Assembly (NCBI GenBank): GCA_958450325.1
Contig: OY288243.1
Span: 24,830,844-24,894,843 of the forward strand
Source: Agrostemma githago
Taxonomy: Eukaryota; Streptophyta; Magnoliopsida; Caryophyllales; Caryophyllaceae
Reading direction: 5' to 3'
DNA: 64,000 bases
Shown: in pieces, positions 34,142 through 44,697 of the stretch
How positions within the stretch are numbered: the first letter of the stretch is position 1
Layout: each line of letters opens with the position of its first letter
Notes under the pieces: generated by a model
The model's input: only the letters and a program-made list of their open reading frames with translations
Database searches by the model: none
What the model was told of the DNA's origin: nothing
Translations under genes and position numbers: made by a program

Positions 34142-35384
34142 GTAACCTTAGGTTTTCACTGTAAGTGTGCCTTAAGTGTGCCTCCATTAGATTAGTTTAG
34201 TTCACCATTGTAGTAGCTTCTTAGAAAACTTCATTTTTAGATCTAGAAAATCTTCTTAGTTTTAGATTATTTTGTCTTTCAATCTACAATGAAGTTCTTG
34301 TAATAGTTTAGATTTGAGTTTTATTTTGAAGATTGAAGAGGTTTACAAGAATTGTGTGACAAAGTTCTTGCATTTCTTCTCCAAGATTCAATCTTTATTT
34401 TGATCTTCATCTTCTTCCTTTCGTTTTATTCATAGTTGGTACTTTCTTTCCTTCTCCCTTTCTCCATTAATTAGTTTCCTTTTAATTTCCTTTTACTCCA
34501 TTGTTTGTTTGTCTTGTCATTTTTTCTATGTTAGTGTTGTTTTAAATCTCATTGTTAGTAACTCCTTGTTTTTCTCTCCTTTGTTTGTTTTCTTCATTTT
34601 CCTCTTTAGCATTTGTTTTCCCTTATTTTTGCCTTGTTGTTTATTTCCTTGTTTAAGTCATCATTTTAGTAGTAATTTCCTTTCTTTTATGTTAGATTAA
34701 TTTTCATTCGTTTTTAATCATCATGTCTTGTCTTTCTTCTAGTCTCCCTATTATTTGCTTTATCATGTTTTGTATGGATAGTGAGTAGATTTTAGTTAGG
34801 GGGCTAGGGGAGGAGGAATTCTATATACGGGTTTTATTTTGCGAGTACTATTGCATTTGAGGGTGATTTATCTTGCATGGGATTGTTGTGTCTTGATTGA
34901 CTTAGCCTGATCAACTAGGTTAGCCTGACTCACCTAAATCAATATGGGAAAACTCGGGGTTTGGGTAATTCCGTTTTGAGACTTTAGTTTATTCGTCGCG
35001 AAAGCGGGTTTAGGCTAGGTCGAGTAGAGAAACCGAAAGGTGGCTCCTCCCCTTATTCATCTTGTGATAATTCTTGTGATGTTTGTACCCTTATCTTAAA
35101 TTCCGACTCCCCGACTCTCCCTAATGCCTTTATCATTATTATTTCTTGTTTTAGTTGCTTATTTCGCTCGCCTTAGTTGTTGTCTCATTTAATTAGCTTA
35201 GTCTACCTTATTGCAACCCCCCTTTTCTAGATCTCAACCACTCTTGGACTTAGACTTGACCGACTACCCCTGACCGTCCCTGAGGATCGACCCCGACTTG
35301 CCACTACTACGTAGTAGTCAGTAGGAGTTTATAAGTTTTGTTTGATCGTGTTCGATAGGCGACAATCTGACGCGCATCAGTCCT

Positions 35385-36201
35385 TCCCAGACGAAGACAT
35401 TTTCCATACCGATACAGAAACATGGGATTTATATTTCGATGGGGCATTCAATTTTCGAGGGTTCGAAGTTGGTATTCTATTAATCTCACCAAAAGGGGAA
35501 CATACTCCCGTGTCCATAAGCTGGACTTCGACGTTACTAATAATGCCGCCGAGTACGACGCATGCATCCATGAGTTACAAGCCGCCATCGATTTAGGGAT
35601 TACAAATCTCCGGGTACACGGTGACTCATCCTTGGTCATTAATCAGGCACTCCAGAAATGGAAAACTCGGAACGCCAACCTCGTGGCCTACCGGGGCCAG
35701 TAAGGGTTTTTGAGAAACAATTCCAAAAAGTGAAGTATATATACTTGCCTCGGGAAGAAAATCAGTTTGCAGATGCACTCTCAAAATTGGCATCTTTACT
35801 GAATATTCTCGATCACCTGACTAGTATGCCGATTTGCGTCGAAAGACGGTACGAGCTAGCATATATCCACGCCATCGAAGATATTGAAATAGCTGACCCC
35901 GAGCAATGATATCAGGATGTTTTAACATACCTGTGGACGGGAGAATATCCTCCTGGAATAATCGGGCCAGGAAAGCCTTACGAAGACTAGCCACCCAGTT
36001 TATCCGTACCGATGACGGGCAACTGTACAAAAAGACGGCACATGGGGCTCCTCTCCTATGTGTAGATAAAATTAAGGTTGAAAAGGTCATGGCCGAAGTA
36101 CATGACGGTGAGTGCGGTCCGCACATGAATGCCTAGATGTTAGTCCGAAAAATCATGAGGCTCGGATATTACTGGAATAATATGCAAACCGACTGCAGAC
36201 G
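35385..36201 (+). pseudogene. Ogre/Tat archaeal-type RNase H and integrase zinc-finger start, broken
   Basis: Second RNase H: LYFDGAF (about 35430-35450), then after a frameshift VTNNAAEYDACIHELQAAIDLG (about 35533-35600), HGDSSLVINQ and, in another frame, NQFADALSKLAS (about 35762-35797). These give the catalytic acidic residues of the domain. Integrase: VHDGECGPHMNA, a TAG at 36134-36136, then MLVRKIMRLGYYWNNMQTDC, which is the HH half and first Cys of the zinc finger. Similarity ends after CRR (about 36201), where unrelated AT-rich DNA begins; the catalytic core is lost. Confidence 0.84.
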
Positions 36202-36255
36202 TGTTATTTATGTTCTTATACTTATAAATTCCATTTCATATTATTTGTTCCTCTT
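36202..36255. other. Junction segment left of the minus-strand element
   Basis: AT-rich DNA between the truncated Ogre and the minus-strand element, ending in its target duplication CTCTT (36251-36255). Its continuation is 58614 onward. It is probably chromovirus LTR remnant, but this is not proven. Confidence 0.4.
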
Positions 36256-36712
36256 TGTTCCGGTATGGAAACGGGTCCCTGACCCTGGGCTTTGCGGTTC
36301 TCCTCGGCTCCGGATGCGTGCCGACGGTGATCCTGCAAGGTGAACTCCGGACCCGGGGGAACCCCGGGGCGGAGCCTCCGACGCCCAAGTCAGTAAAATG
36401 TATGACTGAATATAAATATTTAGGGAGATAAGAGAGGTAGAGAGAGAATAGGGAGGAATATGTGAATGAATTGAATCCCCATTTCCCCTCACCCTAAGTG
36501 GGGTATTTATAGGGGAAAGGATGTAACAGGGTGATGTCACCCTTGACATCAGCATAGTGATCAGTATAGAAGTCTCTCTGAGTCAATTAATGACTACCCG
36601 TAAAGGGGGTCGTCTGATAGAGGGTTCGGCCTCTAGGGTCGGCTAGTACCCAGTTGGGCCTTCTCAGTCCTGGGAGTCGGACCCATGTGTCTGGGGGTTT
36701 TATCCCCCATCA
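36256..36712 (-). repeat. 3' LTR of the minus-strand element
   Basis: A 457-bp copy matching 58152-58608. It includes the minus-strand TATA box TATAAATA at 36511-36504. Confidence 0.93.
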
Positions 36713-36984
36713 ATTTACCCTCAGCGGAGTCGGATACTGAGTATGCGGGTCCGGTGCCAAGCATGGTTGGACCGACAAACTAAATGACGGACTTTGTTTT
36801 TTATGCGAAGCCAGGTATTCATTGGGCCTTGTGGGTGCGTCTGCCCTAGCGTCGTCTGGACTCTGTCAGGGCGTCAGACGTCGTGCCTTTTGTGTACTCG
36901 GAGGTGTAAATGGGGTTTTATCATTCTATACATCATCAGGTAATCACTAAGCCCTGTGATCAACGCTTATGACCTGGTACATCT
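36713..36984 (-). other. 3' end of the internal region next to the 3' LTR
   Basis: Noncoding. On the minus strand CTGAGGGTAAAT abuts the LTR and may serve as a weak polypurine tract. Nothing else was recognised. Confidence 0.4.
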
Positions 36985-37475
36985 CACACAGATGTGTCAG
37001 GGTGCCAGAGGCCTGCCAGGGTAGTTTATGGACCTTGTCTAGGTCTTCGGGGCCGTGCCCCTTGCCTCTTTGGAGGCAGACATAAGGACTTACGCTTAAA
37101 TACAAGCCCGAGTATTTACTTTTTACGCCTTGTCGGTCGGCGATTTTGGCTCGGCCAATCTATGAGCTTTGGTCGAAGCTCGAGGAACGTGCCGCCTGCC
37201 TGCTCTGATGTAGGCAGAATGACTTATATATTTTACAAGGCCAAGTATCCGTTAGGCTTTGTCAATTAGACGACCTACCTCGACCGATCATTGAACCTGG
37301 CCAAAGTTCGACAGTCATGCCCCCTGCATGTTTGACGCACACAGAAGGACTTATGTTTTATAAAAGGTTTGTGTGCCTCAGGCCTTGTTGGCTCGCCTAT
37401 GACGCCCAGCATGTCCCTGGTTCTGGTCGAAGTCCAAGGGGCCTGCCCCCTGCTTGCCCAGAGGTAGGCAGAGGG
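36985..37475 (-). repeat. Degenerate long-period units of the minisatellite
   Basis: Three or four diverged units recognisable by a TGCCCCCTGC...GTAGGCAGA...GACTTAT core. GACTTA-type landmarks fall at 37087, 37221, 37348 and 37475, giving steps of 134, 127 and 127 bp. They merge into the regular array to the right. Confidence 0.75.
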
Positions 37476-38109
37476 CCTTATGGTTCAGCTCATGGGGCAC
37501 GGCCTGACCCTGGCTTCTAGTCGAAGTCCGGGGGGCCAGCCCAGAGGTAGGCGGAGGGAATTGTGGCTCGGCGCATGGGCCCGGCCTGACCCTGGCTTCT
37601 GGTCGAAGTCCAGGGGGCCTGCCCAGAGGTAGGCAGAGGGACTTATGATTCGGCTCATGGGGCCCGGCCTGACCCTGACTTTTGGTCGAAGTCCTGGGGG
37701 CCTGCCTCCTGCCTGCCCAGATGTAGGCAGAGGGACTTATGATTCGGCGCATGGGGCCCGGCCTGACCCTGGCTTCTCGTCGAAGTCCAGGGGGCCTGCC
37801 CTCTGCCTTCCCAGAGGTAGGCAGAGGGACTTGTGGTTTGGCGCATGGGGCCCGGCCTGACCCTGGCTTCTTAACGAAGTCCAGGGGCCTGCTCCCTGCC
37901 TGCCCAGAGGTAGGTAGAGGGATTTATCGTTCAGCGCATGGGGCCGGGCCTGACCCTGGCTTCTGTTCGAAGTCCAGGGGGCCTGCCCCCTGCCCGCCCA
38001 GAGGTAGGCATAGGGACTTATCGTTCGGCGCATGGGGCCGGGCCTGACCCTGGCTTCTGGTCGAAGTCCGGGGGGCCTGCCCCCTGCCTGCCCAGAGGTA
38101 GGCAGAGGA
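37476..38109 (-). repeat. Minisatellite array, left part (82-94 bp units)
   Basis: The repeat core is CCTGACCCTGGCTTCTGGTC-GAAGTCC-GGGGGCCTGCCCCC-TGCCTGCCC-AGAGGTAGGCAGAGGG. Steps are 83, 82, then 94, 94, 93 and 94 bp. The shorter units lack about 12 bp of the CCTCCTGCCTG stretch. It is cut at 38109 by the tandem LARD insertion and continues at 54800. Open frames through it are by-products of the repeat. Confidence 0.93.
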
Positions 38110-41100
38110 TGTAACACCCGCTATCTTTCCTAAGCATTTTATTCTTTCTGTTAGGACTTCGTCTTAACTCTGTCACTTTTGGCCTCATATTTTATCATTT
38201 TACTAAGCTTTATTTTAATTTTCGAGTTTAATAATTTCTATTTTTAATTTTAAAGATTTAAAATTCTTTTAAATCCATTTATTTGGTTTCTTCGTAAACT
38301 AAGTAATTTTCCGCGAGGAATTCTATTTCTCTCCGAATTGACATTTTTAAGCTTGGATTTAAGTTATTTCTTTTTCCTAAAAATGTTTGAATACGTTTAT
38401 GGAATATTTTCTACTAAGATATATTTTAGTTACTAAAAACAAGCCATTTATGATTTTATTACGAAGCTTCGCGAATAATTATTTTCTTACGCGAGGTTTA
38501 CTCGAATTACTTTGAAATGCCTTTAACTATTTTACGATTATACTTTTTGTCAACTTATAAATTATTTGAGACTGTTTTCTCACATTTTGGACCAACTAAG
38601 CTCTTAGTCACAAGTTTTACTACATTTTATTTAAACGTTTCATTTCATCACATTAAAACGTAATCATAAGGTAAATCATTTTCATTCATTGTAGCATTTA
38701 TGTCAAAACTTTTCTTACTCCCTCTCTTATCCATTTTGGCCGGCCAACTATAGGTCTAGGTGCATTTTGGTTCCTCATTTTGAAGCCTTAATTTCATCCT
38801 TACCCTCTTTAAGTGTAGTAACATCCATCTCCTCCTTTACTACATTCATTTTTGCATTAACCAAAAATATTCATCACTTTTTCTTCTCTCTTTTGGCCGT
38901 GTACCTCATACCCTTCTTAGGCTGATTTTTGCTCCATTTCAAGTCCCAATCGCATCATTTTCTCGTCATAATAATCCTCTTTCCGATTCCTTCGTTAAGG
39001 TATTAATCGACGTCATTTTCGATCAATTTTTACCTTGTTTTTTATTAGTTTTCTCATGGTATTTTTCTGCCATGATTTACGTGTTGGTAGGATTTTTGGA
39101 CGATCCCGAAGCCGACGAATATATCGTTGATTCAGACTTGGAGTAGAGGTAACGTCGATGTTACTCGGTATTTCAAGATTTTAATTGAGTATTTGCATGT
39201 ATATATTTTTATATTTTATTTTGGCAATATATGTATGTCACGAATTCTGGAAAAAATTTTAAAGTTGAAATTTTGCATGTTTCGATATTTTTATCGCTTT
39301 TACGAGATTAACGATTAAATTGTTATATTAATTTGTAAAATTGTAATAATCGGCCTAAACATGTAATATATGTTTATATTCTGGAAAAATGTTGTTTTTG
39401 ATGATTTTTAGTAATTTAGTATTTTTCTGATATTTTTGATATCGATTATTGAATTATTATCGTTTTCGAACAAAAATGATTAAAAACCGATTTTTAGTTC
39501 TAGTAGTTAAACATTTTATTTTAATCTGATTTTTGACGTGGTGAAACTTTCTGGTGAAATAGAATTTTCTGATTTTTTTCATAATTTTTCGGAATTGTTA
39601 AGTGGATGAATTAATTAATCACTTTAAATCATCGTTTATCGTTAAAACCGTGTTTGTTGTTTAAATTCTCGATTTCTGGTCTTTAGTTTAAATCTGGAAA
39701 AAATTATGGTTCTGATGATTTCATATTAAAATGTATTATTATGATTTTTAGTGCCTTAATAAAATGTTAGGAACGATAGGTTTATTAATAAAATCGTTAA
39801 TTGCGAAAACGGGTTTAAATGACGGTTTTGTTGAAATTTGTTGAATCTGGATTTTGGAAAAATCTGGAAAAAATTTATATTCTGTAAAATCAGGATTTTA
39901 AAGTGTAATAATAATTTTTGGATATTAATACTTAAATCGTTTTGTAATTACTATTTTTATTAATCGTTATTGTCGAGATTGGACGATTAACGAGAAAACG
40001 CTTTAAAAACCGAGTTTTTAGAATTCTGGAAATTTTCTTTTCTGGACAGAATGTCCATAAATATAATTTAACTATTTTACGTAATTTTTTTACTATTTAT
40101 TATAGTCTTTAATTAATAAATATTGATTTCGGACAAGTTGTGATTTATCGCTAAATTGCTTCGTCTTACCTAAAAGAATTATTTTTTTTCAGCAATTTTG
40201 AAAGTATTTAAGTCTGAAACTTTAAGAGTTAAATCATCCCTTAACATACTCTAAATATATTTGTTGTTTTAATTAAATAAAGACGTTCAAGTATTTAATT
40301 TAGTATTTGCCGTAAAATCCTATTTATAATTTTATCGTCGAAACTAATAATAATTAGGGAATTTTAGCTTTATAACTTTCGAAAACACCCTAATTAGTAT
40401 TATTAAATATTTTTAGATGTCTCTAATCATTTTATAACACTTGTACGATATTTTAATAGTTTCATAAAATCAAATGTTCGTACTTTAATAATTAATATCG
40501 TTAAGGCCGAAAGTATTAGTTTTATAAATCTATATCGTTTACTAAAATGTGGTATTAGTATGAACTAATATTTTCACTACTTTGATATGATGCTATTTTT
40601 AGTAAAGTTCCTAAAATAGACGTTTCCTAAAATAGAAGTTTCCTAAAATAGAAAGTTTCCTCTTTTAGAATATAAATGTTTACTTCTTTTATCCTCATAT
40701 TGTTTATGATTAATACATCTTTTAAATATCGATAATGGTTTGTTTTGGAGTTATGGAATAAGGACAAGTGTGGGTTTAGAATAATATAGTCTGGGATGTA
40801 CGTTTTGCCATCAACTGTAAGGCTGGTGTGTCTTTATGGGGCGCATTGGTTGTTGAACTGAGCATGGTTTGTGTTCAGGAGAGTGTATATTTACCTTAAA
40901 CTTAGATATCGCATCGTATAAGTCGCGTCGGGTTGAACTGGATATGGTTTGTATCCAGGAGGGGGGTGCATTACTTAAGCCAGGACCTCGCTGCACGCAG
41001 TCCTGTTATGGTTGAGTTGCCTAGTTAGAGACCAAAGTCTAATTTGTTTTGACTAAGTTCTCGAAACTAGTTTTTAGTATTATCCTAGTGAAAGTCTAGA

Positions 41101-41621
41101 TTCTACATTAATCCTATCCATAACGCCATTTTGATTATTTTATTTATTATCGATATAAATTGGCGCAGGTTGGCAAATATCTTTATGTTTCTTCGGAAAC
41201 CCTTTTGAATAATTTGTTCGACGCAAAATCTTATTTTAATATGATGTTTTACTGTTTTCCATTTTTACTATTTTTCCTATATTAGTAATTACTGTTTTAA
41301 AATCCTGTTATACGGCTGGGAGAACGTTGACGTTGCTCCCCACTGATTGTGGCTGTTATGTTTTAACATGGCAGGTATACGTGTTTATTTTCCGGTGGGT
41401 GTGGGCTAGCGAGCAGTCTTGGATCCTGCTGATCTTTTAATAATCATGTTTTAAGGATTGTTTAACCTCTTTATGGATTGTTTTAAATTTTAGCCATTTT
41501 TATGTATGGCGCATGTTTGACTTTACCAATTTAATTTATTAAGACATAGTTCTGTGTGTTTTAATCCCGACTCTACAGTGTTTCCGCCACTGTATCGCGC
41601 TAGAAATTTTAGGGGATTACA
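38110..41621 (+). repeat. LTR 1 (left outer) of the tandem element
   Basis: 3512 bp, one base shorter than the others (near 39083). Private states relative to LTR 2 are C38962, C38984, A39256, T39342 and T39745. It matches LTR 2 at the five right-hand variant sites. Confidence 0.95.
40858..40958 (+). other. Paired stem-loops in LTR 1 (also at 47447-47547 and 54036-54136)
   Basis: Stem A is CTGAGCA (40858-40864), loop TGGTTTG, TGTTCAG (40872-40878). Stem B is CTGGATA (40938-40944), the same loop, TATCCAG (40952-40958). Both are preceded by GTTGAA and followed by GAG. The two stems differ at three positions and pairing is kept at all of them (one as G-T). Confidence 0.6.
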
Positions 41622-41623
41622 GT

Positions 41624-41635
41624 TGGTATCAGAGC
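41624..41635 (+). other. Primer-binding site, initiator-Met tRNA (copy 1)
   Basis: TGGTATCAGAGC lies two bases after LTR 1. It complements the 3' end of plant initiator tRNA-Met, as usual in chromoviruses. Confidence 0.93.
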
Positions 41636-44600
41636 ATCACTGCTCCCGACGCTTACACACCTGAAATTAGGGAAAATACCAGTAAATTATTTAAACAGTA
41701 AATAAAAATATTATTAGAGATGGGTAGAAACAAATAAGGACTTAACTGTTAAGATTATCTGTTCCTGAACTCAATGATTAGCATTGAATATTTGTTTTAT
41801 ATGTCGAAGAAGATGAAAGAACAAGTTGCTGATATGCTGCTCCAGATCGGGACAAGACCTACTTAGCACTCTCAACACCTGCTGACTCGAGTGGACAACT
41901 AGGTGCTCCAAGAAAGATTTCGATAATGACTTTTAGCTCCGGTTCAGTTTACTTAAGCTACAGGCAAGATGATCAAGAGTAGATTCATGTTCCATGATGT
42001 CGCAGTAAATCCAGATGGAGCGACCCATGACTTGTGTGCTCGTTCCTCTACAAGAAGTTGAAGTAATCCATTTTGGATTCCCTCGTGAACTCGGGAGGCC
42101 CGAAGATTCTCTTCTGGTTCAAGAACTTAGTAATATAGGTTCATCGATTCTTTTCTTCCTTTCCCTATTTCTTCCAATTCTCCTCTTATATATTCTCATC
42201 TTCATTCTCTTGGTGAATCCTTGTTCTATTCTTCTATTCTACCATCTTTCTCTTGAGATTCTTTTGTTAGACCGGTTTCTGTCTCAGTGAATCCCGTGAA
42301 AGGATATAGATGTTTGAGGTTTAGTAAACCCTTGTTACCTAGGGCTTGAGGGTTGTGAGTTATACCTTGTTATCTATCTTAGTAAGCTTTTGAGGATCGA
42401 TTTGAATAATAAATTGTCAATTAATGGAATTAGGTTGGTACTTTAGACTCTGAACCTTGGGTTATAGGTTACTTGATTATTTGGAGGACTTAGAGTTGAA
42501 TATATTTTGGGGTAGTAAGAGTATATCGTATTTGATGGATACCTAGTACCTAATCTAACCTAGAACCGAACCAAGTGTAGCTAATAATAGAATTTTGAGA
42601 TTCCTATCTAAATGTTATTTGATGGATGCATCGGGAATGTTTGGGATCATAGAGTACTGTTTAAATTGTTAACCTGAGTGTTGTGGTACCATAGAAGGTT
42701 TTCATTAATACCGTTAGAAATTTTGGTTAACATAGATTACCCGTGTTTCTTAAGGATTAGATCGTTAATCGTTGGTTAAAGTTGTAACCTAGGAACTTTG
42801 GAGTTGAGTGATCTAAATTGAATAAATTGTTGTTAACCTTGAAAAGGATAAACATATTGCCATTAGAGGTTGGATTTATAGCGTTGTTTTGAGGAACATT
42901 TTGATGTCAATCATCTTAATGGATTTATAGTTCAGAACCTTAGACCAACGAGATTGTGGCTTTGTTGGGTTATTAAATATTTTGTGGTTGCACCATTACG
43001 ATTAGAAATTTGATGGACTTCTTGGAAACATTAATCGAATGATGTGTTTGAAAATGTGAGTGTTTGCGCCTTTACCTATAGGTTTGAGCGTGTTTGAGGA
43101 TTTATTGTACTTCCCCAACTTCTGTACTGGTGGTATTATAAATATGTCGGTGATCATCTTTGAGGATTTCGTGTCCGAACTTTATTAATTGGTGGGTTTT
43201 AGTTAGTGTTCCTTACTCGAGAAATTTGAAGTATACCTCGAGTTCAGACCTTATGAACTTTGAATTACGAGCCTTGGTGATTACAAGTTTGGGTATGTTT
43301 TGATGACTGTTGGAATCTTAATTAATGGATTAGTCTAAATCGTTTGTGGATTCTTACCATACTAATTGAAAGATTATGTAAGTATGTAAGGCTTAATTTT
43401 GGAGGCTATAGCAGTTGATGTTTTTGGAGGTTTTAGATTGAGTAGGACAACCCTGTACTGATATTGGACTTAGCGTTATTTGATGGGAATTAGGAACCCG
43501 TGTTTGTGGAAGTCGTGCTAAGAATCTCGAGATGATTAATTTCTTCCATAATCCTTGAGAGCTCTTTTTGATTCTCAACTCCGTCTTTCTTTTTGCTCCT
43601 CTTGAATTCTGTTACGGTAACTCCTGCCAATCCCTTCAACCTTTGTCGATTTTGAAAGCTCTTATTTTTAATTTATTTATCCTTGTTCTATTTGCCGTTA
43701 ACTATTTTTCGAACTCCCTATTTTATAAAAAGTTTGACTACTTTAAAAAAATTTGGACTATCGTAAAATTTTAACATTTTGAGTTATAATTTCTAATGGT
43801 GAATTTGCCCGTTTTGTAAAAAGCTGGACTAATTTAAAAAATTTGATTTTCATGAAATTTTAACATTTTGAAGCATGATTTCAAATTTTTAAACTCCCCA
43901 TTTTGTAAAAACTTTGAGCGATTTAACATTTTGGGTTATCGTGAAATTTAACATTTTTATTTTATAATTTAAGAACTATATACTTCACTTTGTTTTATCT
44001 TTGGTTGATATTTATATTTAGATCTATTTCAAAATGCCTTAATAATTTATTTTAAACTATTTCGAAATTATTTTAAATTTTTGATTTTCAAGCGATCAAA
44101 ATTTTATGAAGACTTTTATATTTCCAAGTACTTCAATTTGTATAGAATTGTTATGTAAAACGTTTTAACATTGTCGAAATTATTTTGTATGTTCAAGTTT
44201 GATAACATTTTTGAAAACTTTCATAATTACTTTGATAACATTTTCGAAATTTTAACGTTTTGAGAATTGATTTTCATTTTATTGTTGGTGAACTTTTGAA
44301 TCTGTTATTGTAAATGTTTGACGGCTGGTGCGATTTTTACTAACTACAAAATTTGATTTCTCCAAACTAAATTTTGTTTCATCAAAAAAAAGAATAATAT
44401 CGAATTTCTTAATCAAAATATCTTACTTTTGTTTTCAAAATATTTTGGTTATCCTATTTTCTTCGAGTTTGTTTACAAATGTTATTTAACGTTATTATTT
44501 TATCAAATAACTTTACTTTACGATCTCATTAATCAAAAGATTCTAAACTTCGGGTTGGTTAGCCCAATTCTTCTTGGAATAGATATTTGTCTTCGATGCG

Positions 44601-44685
44601 AGCTAAGCATCCTCAACTCTTCGAGTAAGAAAAACCTCGATTTCCTATCTGCTTATTCTTAGTTTCGAGGACGAAACTTTCTTTT

Positions 44686-44697
44686 AGTGGGGAGGAT
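44686..44697 (+). other. Polypurine tract (copy 1)
   Basis: AGTGGGGAGGAT directly before LTR 2. Copy 2 is at 51275-51286. Confidence 0.85.

Larger units (their letters stand above)
33506..35379 (+). mobile_element. Solo LTR, Athila/Tat-like, with palindromic U3
   Basis: An 1874-bp segment from TGTTGTGTGTCAAATTTGG to CTGACGCGCATCA, flanked by a perfect duplication GTCCT (33501-33505 and 35380-35384). It separates two parts of one Ogre/Tat coding region and has no internal coding sequence, so it is a solo LTR. Strand is inferred from the TATA box (34134-34141) and from its GGATCGACCCCGACTT near the 3' end, as in Athila/Tat LTRs. Its U3 carries several GC-capped palindromes. Confidence 0.9.
25246..36201 (+). 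mobile_element. Ogre/Tat-lineage Ty3/gypsy element, 3'-truncated
   Basis: It has a 5' LTR, a TGGCGACTCCACTGGGGA primer site, gag, protease, RT, RNase H, a second (archaeal-type) RNase H and the start of integrase. This order with two RNase H domains defines the Tat/Ogre group. It stops inside the integrase zinc finger near 36201 and no 3' LTR follows. A solo LTR (33506-35379) interrupts it between the two RNase H domains. Confidence 0.9.
41622..44697 (+). other. Internal region 1 of the tandem element, noncoding
   Basis: 3076 bp with the PBS at 41624-41635 and a PPT at 44686-44697. The first 300 bp resemble a decayed start of a chromovirus gag region; the rest is AT-rich with no supported gene. 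A TTTCGAGGACGAAA motif lies just before the PPT (about 44663-44677). A 91-codon hydrophobic frame (42015-42290) comes from T-rich sequence and is not called. Confidence 0.85.

Noticed and set aside
36256..36712. The 457-bp repeats at 36256 and 58152 as terminal repeats of a DNA transposon
   Set aside because: They are direct, not inverted, start TG and end CA, have a primer-binding site next to one copy and a 5-bp target duplication. This is an LTR element.
37378..38117. Long overlapping frames on both strands through the 94-bp arrays (also 54807-55578 and 55464-56160), rich in Pro, Gly, Arg and Ser
   Set aside because: The unit is GC-rich and has few stops, so frames open in several phases on both strands. 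The peptides repeat exactly with the DNA period and show no domain.
42015..42290. 91-codon frame with a hydrophobic C-terminal half, repeated at 48604-48879
   Set aside because: It comes from a T-rich tract, and the corresponding region of the related copy near 4985-5065 does not preserve it. The perfect repetition reflects the recent tandem duplication, not selection.
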